Made by a program: the position numbers and the translations under genes
Shown: one piece after another, positions 39,840 to 48,598 of the stretch
Numbering within the stretch: the stretch's first letter is position 1
How the letters are laid out: each line of letters begins with the position of its first letter
Source of the DNA: Leifsonia poae
GTDB taxonomy: Bacteria; Actinomycetota; Actinomycetes; Actinomycetales; Microbacteriaceae
NCBI RefSeq assembly: GCF_020009625.1
Contig: NZ_JAIHLP010000002.1
Location: forward strand, 2,046,001-2,110,000
Direction of reading: 5' to 3'
DNA length: 64,000 nt
Notes under the pieces: generated by a model
What the model was told of the DNA's origin: nothing
What the model saw: the letters and a program-made list of their open reading frames with translations, nothing else
The model's database searches: none

Positions 39840-41903
39840 ATGCGGGCACGTTTCGTCGCCGCTCTGACGGCCGTCGTCGCGGTGGTCATCGGGCTCACCG
39901 CCGGATCGCCCGCCCTCGCCGCTACTGCTGGCGCCTTCCACACGGCCAAAGCGTCGTTCAAGATGGTCGGCAATCTGGACTCGATCAGACTTGTTCCTGG
40001 TCGCGGGGTCGTAGCGACCGGCTGGGCGCTCGACGTCAACAACCCCCGCGCGACCGACAACCTGCTCGAGATGCGAATCACCTACCCCAACGGGACCGTC
40101 GGGGATCAGGAACTCACCACCATCGCGCTTCCCCGTCCCGACGTCGCCCGGCAGTTCCCGACGGCGGGACCCAACCACGGGTTCTCCATGACGCTCGGCT
40201 ACTTCGCGGCGGGAACCTACCGGTTCTGCGCCGAGGTGAAGGGGATGAACGCCGGGGTCGAAGACTTCACCGGGCTCGACAAGTACCTCTACCGCGAAAT
40301 CGGCTGCAAAACATTCACCATGCCGAAGGAGACGATGAGCGGCGCCATCGAATCGATCACGCTGCAGCCGGCCAAGAACAAGCCCGGGTTCTGGATCACC
40401 GGCTGGGTGTCCGACAACTGGCTCATGGGTGAGCCACTCGTCACCTTCATCGTCACCCGCACGGACGCTCAGGGCAACATCGAGACTCGACAGGTGCAGG
40501 ATCTGACCAGCGTCGCTCGACCGGATGTGGCGGCGGCGCATCCGGAGCTCACCGGCATCCGCGGGTTCTCCGTGAACACGGGGCCGTGGGGGTCTGGGTC
40601 GTTCAAGGTCTGCGGCTCGGTGGTCACCAACGGCAACAACCCGCAAACGTCGACAGTCGACCTGGGGTGCGTCAATGGCGCGTTCACCAGTGTGGCGTAC
40701 ACGCCCGACTCCGGTCTGGGCTTCAGCAGTCCCGCCACGGTCGGCTCGACCCTGACGTTCTCGCCGGGCAGCTGGACTCCCACCCCGAACACCATGACGT
40801 ACTCGTGGGAGCGCGGCCGCGTCGCCGCGTCGTCCAGCGACGCCTACAACGCCCCGACAACGCCGACGACTCCGACGACGAAGGTCCTCGGCCCGAGCGA
40901 CGTCGGGCACGCATTCCACGTCGAGGTGCTCGTCTCCGCCGACGGACTGATGGGGGGTCAGGGGCACGCCGACAGCGACCTCGTCACGATTCCGGGGGTC
41001 ACGACGTCTCGCATCGGTGGGGCGGATCGCTATTCGCAGGCCGTGTTGAGCTCGAAAGCGGCCTTCCCCGACGCGGCTGCGGGCGCCCCGGTCGTATACG
41101 TCGCCTCGGGTGAGAACTTCCCCGACGCTCTCTCCGCGGGGCCGGCTGCCACCCACCAGCGCGGTTCCCTGTTGCTTACCGGATCGGCCGCCCTCCCGGC
41201 GGTCGTCGCGGCGGAGATCCGGCGGCTCCATCCCGCCACGATCGTCGTCGTCGGCGGGCCGACGGCTGTGAAGCCGGCGGTGTTCGCCTCCCTGCAGAAA
41301 CTCGCCCCGTCGACGATCCGTCTGACCGGCGCCGACCGGTACGCGGTGTCGCGCCGCATCGCCGAATACGCTTTCGGGCACGGTGCGCCGAGCGCCTTCA
41401 TCGTCACCGGGCGCAACTACCCGGATGCGCTCTCGGCCAGCGGAGCCGCCGCCTCAACCGGAGTACCCGTGCTGCTCGTCAACGGTTACGCGTCGCGCGC
41501 CGACTCGGCGACCGTCTCGACGCTGTCGAAGCTCGCCGTGAGATCCGTGACGATCGCCGGCGGCACGACCGCCGTCACACCGGGCGTTGCGGGGTCCCTC
41601 GGGGCGCGTATAGCGGTATCGCGGGCGACCGGCGCCGACCGCTACGCAACCTCCATCGCCGTCAACGCAGCTTTCGACCACGCCGACACCGTCTATCTCG
41701 CCACCGGCATGAACTACCCGGACGGACTCAGCGGTGGAGCACTCGCCGGCGCGAGCAACGCACCGCTGTTCCTCGCGACCGGTTCCTGCGTGCCACCGGG
41801 GGTGATCTCGTCGATCATGCAACTGAAAGCGACGAAGGTCGTCATCCTCGGCGGCACAAACGCGATGCGACCGCAGCTCGACGCGCTCTACGCCTGCGAC
41901 TGA
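39840..41903 (+). CDS. Secreted protein with three cell-wall-binding repeat 2 domains
   Basis: 687 residues. Signal peptide 1-28 (ALTAVVAVVIGLTAGSPALAA). Residues 30-290 hold two similar beta domains (IRLVPGRGVVATGWALDVNNP and ITLQPAKNKPGFWITGWVSDN), each followed by an RPDVA motif (LPRPDVARQFP, ARPDVAAAHP). A third beta segment (about 285-375) precedes three CWB2 (PF04122) repeats, marked by IGGADRYSQAV, LTGADRYAVSR and ATGADRYATSI with NFPDALSAG, NYPDALSAS and NYPDGLSGG. It probably binds anionic wall polymers. TAGCCT at 39785-39790 is a possible -10; Pho-like repeats lie upstream. Confidence 0.87.
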   Translation: MRARFVAALTAVVAVVIGLTAGSPALAATAGAFHTAKASFKMVGNLDSIRLVPGRGVVATGWALDVNNPRATDNLLEMRITYPNGTVGDQELTTIALPRPDVARQFPTAGPNHGFSMTLGYFAAGTYRFCAEVKGMNAGVEDFTGLDKYLYREIGCKTFTMPKETMSGAIESITLQPAKNKPGFWITGWVSDNWLMGEPLVTFIVTRTDAQGNIETRQVQDLTSVARPDVAAAHPELTGIRGFSVNTGPWGSGSFKVCGSVVTNGNNPQTSTVDLGCVNGAFTSVAYTPDSGLGFSSPATVGSTLTFSPGSWTPTPNTMTYSWERGRVAASSSDAYNAPTTPTTPTTKVLGPSDVGHAFHVEVLVSADGLMGGQGHADSDLVTIPGVTTSRIGGADRYSQAVLSSKAAFPDAAAGAPVVYVASGENFPDALSAGPAATHQRGSLLLTGSAALPAVVAAEIRRLHPATIVVVGGPTAVKPAVFASLQKLAPSTIRLTGADRYAVSRRIAEYAFGHGAPSAFIVTGRNYPDALSASGAAASTGVPVLLVNGYASRADSATVSTLSKLAVRSVTIAGGTTAVTPGVAGSLGARIAVSRATGADRYATSIAVNAAFDHADTVYLATGMNYPDGLSGGALAGASNAPLFLATGSCVPPGVISSIMQLKATKVVILGGTNAMRPQLDALYACD

Positions 41904-41929
41904 CGGACACGGCCCGCCGCGGGGACCGA

Positions 41930-41935
41930 TAGAAT
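41930..41935 (+). promoter_or_regulatory. Possible -10 box of purSQ
   Basis: TAGAAT, 37 bp before the purS TTG start, leaving room for the Shine-Dalgarno GCGGAG at 41961-41966. Confidence 0.4.
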
Positions 41936-41972
41936 CGTCGCATCCCCGACCCCTCGCGAAGCGGAGTGTGCG

Positions 41973-42230
41973 TTGCCAACGATCGTTGTAGAAGTCATGC
42001 CGAAGGCCGAACTGCTCGACCCGCAGGGCAAGGCCGTCGCCGGCGCCCTCGCGCGTATCGGCAAAGCGCAGTTCAGCGGCGTCCGGGTCGGCAAGCGGTT
42101 CGAGCTGACCGTCGACGGGCCGATCGACGACGCCACGCGCGCCGCCGTTGAGGAGATCGCGGGCGAGATCCTGTCGAACTCGGTGATCGAAGACGTGGTG
42201 GGTATCCACTACCCGGGGGAGCAGGGCTGA
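41973..42230 (+). CDS. purS: FGAM synthase subunit PurS
   Basis: 85 residues, standard size. PurS bridges PurL and PurQ in the three-part FGAM synthase. It reads TIVVEVMPKAELLDPQGKAV and ends SNSVIEDVVGIHYPGEQG. The start codon is TTG, preceded by GCGGAG; no in-frame ATG or GTG fits the family start. The stop overlaps the purQ start (TGATG), so the two are translationally coupled. Confidence 0.95.
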   Translation: MPTIVVEVMPKAELLDPQGKAVAGALARIGKAQFSGVRVGKRFELTVDGPIDDATRAAVEEIAGEILSNSVIEDVVGIHYPGEQG

Positions 42231-42928
42231 TGCGCATCGGCGTCGTCACCTTCCCGGGCTCGCTCGACGACCGCGACGCCCTGCGCGCCATCCGTCTGGC
42301 CGGCGCCGATCCGGTGGCCCTCTGGCACGGCGAACACGACCTGCAGGGCGTGGATGCGCTGGTGCTGCCGGGCGGGTTCAGCTACGGCGACTACCTGCGC
42401 TGCGGCGCCATCGCCAGTCTCTCCCCGATCATGACCGAGGTCATCGATGCGGCAGGAAAAGGGATGCCCGTGCTCGGCATCTGCAACGGCTTCCAGATGC
42501 TGGCCGAGGCGCACCTCGTCTCGGGCGGCCTGATCCGCAACGACCACGGCAACTTCATCCGCCGAGATCAGCACCTGCGCGTCGAGAATGTGGACACCCC
42601 GTGGACGAGCGGCTTCGAGCCCGGACAGGAGATCGTCATCCCGCTCAAGAACGGCGAGGGCGGCTTCGTCGCCTCGGCCGCTGAGCTGGAGCGGCTGGAA
42701 GGCGAAGGCCTCGTGGCGTTCCGCTACGAGGGTGTCAACCCCAACGGCTCGCTCAACGACATCGCCGGCGTTCGCAACGATCGCGGCAACGTCGTCGGCC
42801 TCATGCCGCACCCCGAGCACGCCGTCGAAGAAGGCTTCGGCCCCGACACCGCCGCCGCCATGCGGTCGGGCGTCGACGGTCTGACGTTCTTCACCTCCGT
42901 TCTGCGTTCGACCCTCCTCGCCGCCTGA
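42230..42928 (+). CDS. purQ: FGAM synthase glutaminase subunit PurQ
   Basis: 232 residues. The class-I amidotransferase releases ammonia from glutamine for PurL. Nucleophile C85 in PVLGICNGFQML, catalytic His and Glu in GLMPHPEHAVEE, and the start IGVVTFPGSLDDRDALRA are all canonical. It is coupled to purS. The partner purL lies 2.7 kb further on, behind three unrelated genes. A GC-only hairpin (42930-42946) follows the stop. Confidence 0.97.
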   Translation: MRIGVVTFPGSLDDRDALRAIRLAGADPVALWHGEHDLQGVDALVLPGGFSYGDYLRCGAIASLSPIMTEVIDAAGKGMPVLGICNGFQMLAEAHLVSGGLIRNDHGNFIRRDQHLRVENVDTPWTSGFEPGQEIVIPLKNGEGGFVASAAELERLEGEGLVAFRYEGVNPNGSLNDIAGVRNDRGNVVGLMPHPEHAVEEGFGPDTAAAMRSGVDGLTFFTSVLRSTLLAA

Positions 42929-42950
42929 CGCCGCCCGGCCGGCGGCCTCC

Positions 42951-43029
42951 CGAGTCCGCACGAACTGGCCGGCGAGTCCGCGCGAAATCGTCCGAAAACG
43001 TTCGAGTCCGCAGACAGTTCGTGGACTCG
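42951..43029. repeat. Triple CGAGTCCGC intergenic repeat
   Basis: Three copies of CGAGTCCGC followed by CGAA-like sequence at 42951, 42973 and 43003. The last copy forms a dyad: CGAGTCC (43003-43009) and GGACTCG (43023-43029) around a loop that itself contains GTTCG. A related dyad lies at 62471-62501, so this is a dispersed repeat found at gene ends. Confidence 0.6.
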
Positions 43030-43033
43030 CGGG

Positions 43034-43082
43034 CGTGCGGGGGGCGGGGGCGAGGGGGCGGGGGGGAGGGGGCGGGGGGGAG
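43034..43082 (+). other. G-rich tract, possible G-quadruplex
   Basis: A run of seven G blocks (4-7 Gs each) separated by single C or short CGA/A spacers, on the coding strand, about 50 bp upstream of the DUF3817 gene. It could form a quadruplex in the nontemplate strand or transcript. Such runs also attract sequencing errors. Confidence 0.4.
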
Positions 43083-43133
43083 AACGAACTTTTGGATGAT
43101 TCGGGGGGCGGGCGGAGGCGCGAGAGTGGGAGT

Positions 43134-43592
43134 ATGACTCCCCGACTGCTGTTCCGAACTCTCGCGATCGCCGAAGCGATCACCTGGACCCTGCTGATCG
43201 CGGGGATGCTGCTGAAATACGTCGCCCAGGTCGGTGATTGGCCGGTGCTGGTCGCCGGGTCGATCCACGGCATCGTATTCATCAGCTACGCGGTGACGGC
43301 CGTGCTCGTCGGCATGAACCAGCGCTGGCGCATCCCGCTGCTCGTGCTGGCGGTGGCGACCGCGATCGTGCCGTACGCCACGATCCCGTTCGATGTCTGG
43401 GCCGACCGCAGCGGCCGGCTCGACGGCCACTGGCGCACGACCCCCACCGAGGACGCGCGCGACCACACCCTGGTGGCACGGCTGTTCCGCTGGATGCTGA
43501 ACCACGTCGCCGTGCTCGCGAGCCTCCTGGTGATCGCGGTCATCGCCATCACCACAGTGCTCCTCATCATCGGGCCGCCCAAGCTCTCCTGA
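43134..43592 (+). CDS. DUF3817 membrane protein
   Basis: 152 residues. The start TPRLLFRTLAIAEAITWTLLIAGMLLKY, followed by PVLVAGSIHGIVFISYAVTAVLVG and PYATIPFDVWADRSGRL, marks the DUF3817 family (also in YdzA-like and MASE-type small membrane proteins). Four hydrophobic segments. GGGAGT precedes ATG 43134. It converges on the monooxygenase gene with only 9 bp between stops. Function unknown. Confidence 0.85.
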   Translation: MTPRLLFRTLAIAEAITWTLLIAGMLLKYVAQVGDWPVLVAGSIHGIVFISYAVTAVLVGMNQRWRIPLLVLAVATAIVPYATIPFDVWADRSGRLDGHWRTTPTEDARDHTLVARLFRWMLNHVAVLASLLVIAVIAITTVLLIIGPPKLS

Positions 43593-43601
43593 CCCGGCCG
43601 C

Positions 43602-44771
43602 TCAGTCTGCAGGTCCGGCAGGACCGGCAGGTCCGGCAGGACCGGCGTGGCCAGAGAAGAAGTCGAGGAGTTCGGCCGGGGCGTTCGGGCTGAAGATCAT
43701 GTCCAGGCCGAGGGCCGACTGTTCGGCCGACTCCTGACCGCGCGCGAAGAGGGCCGGCTCATATTCGGCGAGCGCCGCATCCAGGTCGTCGCCGTGGCGG
43801 AGGAGCGCGAGAGCCAGCGTCGCGCCGTCGAACATGGCGAGATTCGCACCCTCCCCTGCGAACGGCGACATCACGTGCGCCGCATCGCCCGCCAGTGTCA
43901 CCCCGCAGACCGGCGCCCAGGAGTGGCCGACCGGCAGGGCGTAGATGGCGCGCGGAACGATGTCGTCGTCGCTGTTGCGCACCAGGTCTTGCAGCTCCGG
44001 GCTCCAGTCCGACAGCCGTTCGAGCACCGCGGCCCGCACAGCCACCGGGTCGCTCCAGTCGATGCCGCTGTCGGCGATCCAGTTCTCGGGGAGTCGATCG
44101 CCGACACCGAGCCAGATGTCGTCGCCGCCGTGGCCGCCGATGTACTTGTCGTCCGAGGCGGCGAAGAGCGAGCCGGTACCGACGGTCGCGTACTCGCGAG
44201 GGTGCCGTTCGGGCGCATCCGTCAGCCGGAACTCGACGAACGTGATTCCGGTGTAGGCCGGTTTGGCCGGCGAGACCAGCGGGCGCACCTTCGACCACGC
44301 GCCATCCGCTCCGACGACCAGATCGGCCCGGGCGGTGCTCCCGTCGGCGAAGCGCAGCTCGTGGCGGCCCTCGCCGAGCGGCACGGCCTCGACGAGCTTG
44401 CGACCCCACTGGATCGTGGCCGGCTCGAGCGAATCGACGAGCAGACGACGCAGATCGGCGCGGTCGATCTCGGGCCGGCCGCCCTCGCCGTCGTCACCTT
44501 CGTCGATGTGCACTCTGCCCGTCTTGTCGATCACGCGCATCGCTTCGCCGCCCGGGTGCGTAAGCGCCAGGAACTCGTCGAGCAGTCCGGCCTCGCTCAA
44601 CGCGATCTGCCCGGAATCGTCATGGATGTCGAGCGAGCCGCCCTGGCTGCGGGCGTCGGCCGAAGCCTCGAGCTCGTAGATGGTGGAGCCGATGCCGTGC
44701 ACCTGCAGGATGCGGGCGAGGACGAGGCCGCTGAGGCCCGCCCCCACGATGGCGATGGTTTTCGTTGTCAT
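43602..44771 (-). CDS. FAD-dependent monooxygenase (TetX/PHBH type)
   Basis: 389 residues. GXGXXG motif IAIVGAGLSGLVLARIL, the RADLR string (EIDRADLRRLLVDSL), the DG motif (LVVGADGAWSKVRPLV) and the second FAD motif (GVTLAGDAAHVMSPFAGEGANLAMFDGATLA) define a class A flavoprotein hydroxylase, closest in layout to tetracycline-modifying TetX-like enzymes. It ends in a small collagen-like tail, HAGPAGPAGPAGPAD, coded by a DNA repeat at 43605-43640. GAGGAACG precedes ATG 44771. The TetR gene immediately upstream probably controls it, giving a drug-inducible inactivation module. Confidence 0.87.
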   Translation of the reverse strand: MTTKTIAIVGAGLSGLVLARILQVHGIGSTIYELEASADARSQGGSLDIHDDSGQIALSEAGLLDEFLALTHPGGEAMRVIDKTGRVHIDEGDDGEGGRPEIDRADLRRLLVDSLEPATIQWGRKLVEAVPLGEGRHELRFADGSTARADLVVGADGAWSKVRPLVSPAKPAYTGITFVEFRLTDAPERHPREYATVGTGSLFAASDDKYIGGHGGDDIWLGVGDRLPENWIADSGIDWSDPVAVRAAVLERLSDWSPELQDLVRNSDDDIVPRAIYALPVGHSWAPVCGVTLAGDAAHVMSPFAGEGANLAMFDGATLALALLRHGDDLDAALAEYEPALFARGQESAEQSALGLDMIFSPNAPAELLDFFSGHAGPAGPAGPAGPAD

Positions 44772-44814
44772 GATCGTTCCTCTTCGTTCGTCGTCGTGGT
44801 TTCGGTCGGCGCGC

Positions 44815-45519
44815 TCAGGCGCGACTGCCTGCCGTGGTGATGCCGGCGATGAGCACGTCGAGCGCCCACTCGTACCGGTCGGGACCGACACCGGAGCTCA
44901 GTTCGTGGGCCAGCCGGGCTATCTGGGGGTGGCTCGCAGCCTCCACCCCGGCGAACTGCCGGTCGAGTTCGACGTTCTCCGGCCGGCGCGGCTCGCCCCC
45001 CGCCTCGGCGTAGGCGGCCGAGTGCTCGGCCGCGATCGCCACCGGGTACAGCAGCAGCACATCCACACCCCACGCGGCGGCACGGTCGGAGGCCCCGCCC
45101 TGCACGAGGAGGTCGAGCACCGTCTCGACGAGGGCGACATAGTGCGGTCCGTTCGGCCGCGTGGTCACGGCCATCCTGGCGATCTCCGGATGTTCGAACA
45201 GCACGGTCGTGAACTGCCGGAGCACGTCTTTCAACCGGTCCGTCCAATCACCTGCGCCCTCGCGGGAAGCCCGGGTGTCGATCGCCGCCAGCTCGGCGTC
45301 GAGGATGCCGGCGTGCAGGTCTTCGGTGTCGCGCACGTAGACGTAGAGGGAGGCGTGCCCCGTGTCGAGTGCGCGCGCGACGCGCCGCATCGTGACTTTC
45401 TGAGCGCCTTCCTCGCGCAGGATCACGGTGGCCGCGTCGATGATCGTCTGACGGCTGAGCGCCGGCTTGGCGGGTCGCTCCCGTCGGCTTGGCGGGGTTG
45501 CTGGGGATGCGGTGACCAT
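44815..45519 (-). CDS. TetR-family repressor with TetR_C-like domain
   Basis: 234 residues. Helix-turn-helix about 22-70 (LSRQTIIDAATVILREEGAQ, VTMRRVARALDTGHASLYVYV), then a long helical effector domain. It is 43 bp upstream of the FAD monooxygenase on the same strand. Two 14-bp palindromes lie directly upstream. ATG 45519 is chosen because TATGCT stands 7 nt upstream; ATG 45531 would place the operator against the start codon with no promoter space. Confidence 0.87.
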   Translation of the reverse strand: MVTASPATPPSRRERPAKPALSRQTIIDAATVILREEGAQKVTMRRVARALDTGHASLYVYVRDTEDLHAGILDAELAAIDTRASREGAGDWTDRLKDVLRQFTTVLFEHPEIARMAVTTRPNGPHYVALVETVLDLLVQGGASDRAAAWGVDVLLLYPVAIAAEHSAAYAEAGGEPRRPENVELDRQFAGVEAASHPQIARLAHELSSGVGPDRYEWALDVLIAGITTAGSRA

Positions 45520-45526
45520 GGCGTCG

Positions 45527-45532
45527 AGCATA
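45527..45532 (-). promoter_or_regulatory. -10 box of the tetR-monooxygenase operon
   Basis: TATGCT on the minus strand, 7 nt before ATG 45519 and 2 bp from the first operator palindrome, so a bound repressor blocks it. Confidence 0.5.
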
Positions 45533-45534
45533 GC

Positions 45535-45563
45535 ACGACCATGGTCGTTACGACCATGGTCGT
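45535..45563. promoter_or_regulatory. Tandem TetR operators
   Basis: Two perfect 14-bp palindromes, ACGACCATGGTCGT, at 45535-45548 and 45550-45563, one base apart. They sit between the repressor gene and purL and can only be explained as a strong, doubly occupied operator. Confidence 0.85.
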
Positions 45564-45640
45564 TGCTGCGATTCGGCTACACACTTCGCCGGTAGACTGG
45601 GACCCTCCCCCGGCATCCACACATCTTGGAGAGTGCCAGC

Positions 45641-47992
45641 GTGACCGAAGCCGCCCCCACCACGCACGTCGTCGACACGCACGTCGTCGACACGCACGTC
45701 GTCGACACCGTCGCGAACGCGATCGCGACGCCCGAGAAGGAGCAGCCGTACGCGGCGCTCGGCCTCAAAGAAGACGAGTACGCCAGCATTCGCGAGATCC
45801 TCGGCCGCCGCCCCACCTCGGGCGAGCTGGCGATGTACTCGGTCATGTGGTCGGAGCACTGCTCCTACAAGTCGTCGAAGATGTACCTGCGCCAGTTCGG
45901 CCAGAAGGTCACCCCCGCCATGAAGAAGAACCTCATGGTCGGCATGGGCGAGAATGCCGGCGTCGTCGATGTGGGCGAAGGCTGGGCGGTCACGTTCAAG
46001 GTCGAGTCGCACAACCACCCCTCCTACATCGAGCCGTTCCAGGGCGCTGCGACCGGCGTCGGCGGCATCGTGCGCGACATCATCTCGATGGGCGCCCGCC
46101 CGGTTGCCGTGATGGACCAGCTGCGCTTCGGCGCCATCGACAACCCGGACACCGCCCGCGTCGTGCACGGCGTCGTCTCCGGGATCTCCTTCTACGGCAA
46201 CTGCCTCGGTCTGCCGAACATCGGCGGCGAGACCTACTTCGACCCGATCTACCAGGGAAACCCGCTGGTCAACGCGCTCTCGGTGGGCGTCCTGCGCCAC
46301 GAAGACCTGCACCTGGCCAACGCCTCCGGCCTCGGCAACAAGGTGGTGCTGTTCGGCGCCCGCACCGGTGGCGACGGCATCGGCGGCGCGAGCATCCTCG
46401 CCTCCGACACGTTCTCGGCCGGCGGCCCGACCAAGCGCCCCGCAGTGCAGGTCGGCGACCCGTTCGCCGAGAAGGTTCTCATCGAGTGCTGTCTCGAACT
46501 GTTCCGCGACAAGCTCGTCGAGGGCATCCAGGATCTCGGCGCGGCCGGCATCTCCTGCGCGACCAGCGAGCTGGCCTCGAACGGCGACGGCGGCATGTTC
46601 ATCGAACTCGAGAAGGTACTGCTGCGCGACCCGAGCCTCACCGCTGAGGAGATCCTCATGTCGGAGAGCCAGGAGCGCATGATGGCGGTCGTCAAACCCG
46701 AGCTGCTCGACGCATTCCTCGCTGTCACCGCCAAATGGGATGTGGAGACCAGCGTTCTCGGCGAAGTGACCGACACCGGCCGCCTCATCATCAACTGGCA
46801 CGGCGAAGAGATCGTCAATGTCGAGCCGCGCACGGTCGCGGTCGACGGCCCCGTCTACGAGCGACCCGTGGCCTACCCCACCTGGATCGACGCCCTCCAG
46901 GCCGACAGCGCCTCGCGCCTGGCGCGGCCCACCTCCGGCGACGAGCTTCGCGAGCAGTTCCTGGCCCTGCTCGGCAGCGCCAACCTCGCCGACAAGGGCT
47001 GGATCACCGACCAATACGACTACTTCGTCGGCGGCAACACCGCCCTCGCCTTCCCCGACGACGCCGGCATGATCCGCGTCGACGAGGAGAGCGGCCTCGG
47101 CTTCGCCATCGCCACCGACGCTAACGGCCGCTACTGCCAGCTCGACCCCAAGCAGGGAGCCAAGCTGGCGCTGGCCGAGGCGTACCGCAACGTCGCCGCA
47201 TCCGGTGCCGTGCCCGTGGCCGTCACCGACTGCCTCAACTTCGGCAGCCCCGAGAACCCCGAGGTCATGTGGCAGTTCTCCCAGGCCGTTGAAGGCCTGT
47301 CGGACGCCTGCCTCGAGCTCGAGGTCCCGGTCACAGGCGGCAACGTCTCGTTCTACAACCAGACGGGGTCGACCCCCATCTTCCCCACCCCGGTGGTCGG
47401 CGTGCTCGGTGTCATCGACGATGTGGCCCGCCGTATCCCGGCCGGCTGGCAGGACGAAGGCCACAACATCTACCTGCTCGGCCTCACCCGCGAAGAGCTC
47501 GACGGTTCGGCCTGGGCCGGCACTGTGCACGGCCACCTCGGCGGCCTCCCGCCGGCGGTCGACCTCGGCCGCGAGCGCGACCTCGCCGAGCTGCTGCACG
47601 CGGCATCCATCGAGAGCCTCGTCGGTTCGGCACACGACCTCGCCGACGGCGGCCTCGCGCAGGCCCTCGCCGAGAGCGTCCTGCGGTTCGGCGTCGGCGC
47701 CCGGGTGTGGCTCACCGAGATCATGGACCGCGACGGCGTGGATGCGGCGACCGCGCTCTTCAGCGAGTCGACCGGCCGTGTCATCGTGTCGGTCCCGCGT
47801 GAAGACGATGTGAAGTTCCGTGGTCTGTGCGACGGACGCGACTTCCCCGTGCTGCGCATCGGCGTCACCGACGCCGAAGTCGGCACCCAGCCCGTGCTCG
47901 AAGTCCAGGACCTCTTCACGGTCGGCCTCGAAGAGCTGCAGAGCACCCACCGCTCCACGCTCCCCGAGCACTTCGGCCCGGTCGTCGCCTAG
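45641..47992 (+). CDS. purL: FGAM synthase large subunit PurL
   Basis: 783 residues, the small PurL that works with PurS and PurQ. It converts FGAR to FGAM with ATP and ammonia. Clear strings: [93 protein letters not shown], and in the second half [13 protein letters not shown] and [21 protein letters not shown] 45641 follows TTGGAGAG. The head is odd: codons 8-22 are three identical THVVD units. TAGACT (45593-45598) may be its -10. It is separated from purSQ by a drug-response module. Confidence 0.96.
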   Translation: MTEAAPTTHVVDTHVVDTHVVDTVANAIATPEKEQPYAALGLKEDEYASIREILGRRPTSGELAMYSVMWSEHCSYKSSKMYLRQFGQKVTPAMKKNLMVGMGENAGVVDVGEGWAVTFKVESHNHPSYIEPFQGAATGVGGIVRDIISMGARPVAVMDQLRFGAIDNPDTARVVHGVVSGISFYGNCLGLPNIGGETYFDPIYQGNPLVNALSVGVLRHEDLHLANASGLGNKVVLFGARTGGDGIGGASILASDTFSAGGPTKRPAVQVGDPFAEKVLIECCLELFRDKLVEGIQDLGAAGISCATSELASNGDGGMFIELEKVLLRDPSLTAEEILMSESQERMMAVVKPELLDAFLAVTAKWDVETSVLGEVTDTGRLIINWHGEEIVNVEPRTVAVDGPVYERPVAYPTWIDALQADSASRLARPTSGDELREQFLALLGSANLADKGWITDQYDYFVGGNTALAFPDDAGMIRVDEESGLGFAIATDANGRYCQLDPKQGAKLALAEAYRNVAASGAVPVAVTDCLNFGSPENPEVMWQFSQAVEGLSDACLELEVPVTGGNVSFYNQTGSTPIFPTPVVGVLGVIDDVARRIPAGWQDEGHNIYLLGLTREELDGSAWAGTVHGHLGGLPPAVDLGRERDLAELLHAASIESLVGSAHDLADGGLAQALAESVLRFGVGARVWLTEIMDRDGVDAATALFSESTGRVIVSVPREDDVKFRGLCDGRDFPVLRIGVTDAEVGTQPVLEVQDLFTVGLEELQSTHRSTLPEHFGPVVA

Positions 47993-48082
47993 AGTTCCCG
48001 CCGCGACCGGTCGCGCACCGAGCACGGCGGGCAACCTGCGTGAGGACTTCGCTCCGCGCCCGTTCGGGTGTTTGCTTGAGAA

Positions 48083-48499
48083 ATGACCGACTCGCCGAAG
48101 ACCGTCCGTTTCGCGATCGATGCACCCACCGCACTGAGGCTCGTGCGCGACCGCGTCACCGACGATGCCCATCCGCCCCTGGTCGCGCCTGCCGTTCTGC
48201 GCAGCCACGTGCTGTCGATGCTCTACCGCGAGGCGCGGGACGGGCTCCTGGACGAGGCGACGGCGCGACGGCAGCTGGAGGGTCTCGCCAGCCTCAAGAT
48301 CCGCCTGCTGGGCGATCGGGTATCTCGCGCGACCGCCTGGAGGCTTGCCCGCCAGCTCGACTGGGAGGACACCGCCCCCGCCGAGTATCTGGCGGTCGCG
48401 ACGCTGCAGGCCGATGTTCTCGTGGCGGGCGACGACCGGATCGCAGCGGCGGCGACAGGGCTCGTTCCGCTGGCCGAATACGGCGACCTGATCCGCTGA
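48083..48499 (+). CDS. PIN-like domain protein
   Basis: 138 residues. It begins TVRFAIDAPTALRLV, a PIN strand with one Asp, and ends EDTAPAEYLAVATLQADVLVAGDDRIAAAATGLVPL, the usual C-terminal pattern of VapC-like nucleases with acidic residues. Middle: LVAPAVLRSHVLSMLYREARDGLL. It may cleave RNA, but there is no antitoxin gene next to it, so it may be a solitary or chromosomally domesticated toxin. It follows purL by 90 bp and may share its transcript. Confidence 0.72.
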   Translation: MTDSPKTVRFAIDAPTALRLVRDRVTDDAHPPLVAPAVLRSHVLSMLYREARDGLLDEATARRQLEGLASLKIRLLGDRVSRATAWRLARQLDWEDTAPAEYLAVATLQADVLVAGDDRIAAAATGLVPLAEYGDLIR

Positions 48500-48538
48500 C
48501 GTCGCGCAGGACGTTTTCGGCGACGCGCCGCGCGTCCG

Positions 48539-48560
48539 TCCGTCCGTCGTGACGGATGGA
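48539..48560. terminator. Hairpin between convergent PIN and EamA genes
   Basis: TCCGTCCGTC pairs with GACGGATGGA (one G-T pair) across a 2-base turn. It lies between the stops at 48499 and 48599, and probably ends both transcripts; there is no T-run. Confidence 0.45.
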
Positions 48561-48598
48561 TCGGGCTCAGGGGCGGGATCGCCGATCAGCGGGGCGGG

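Noticed and set aside
42951..43029. CRISPR-like array because of three short repeats
   Set aside because: Repeats are 9-14 bp with unequal short spacers and form a dyad; no cas genes in the window.
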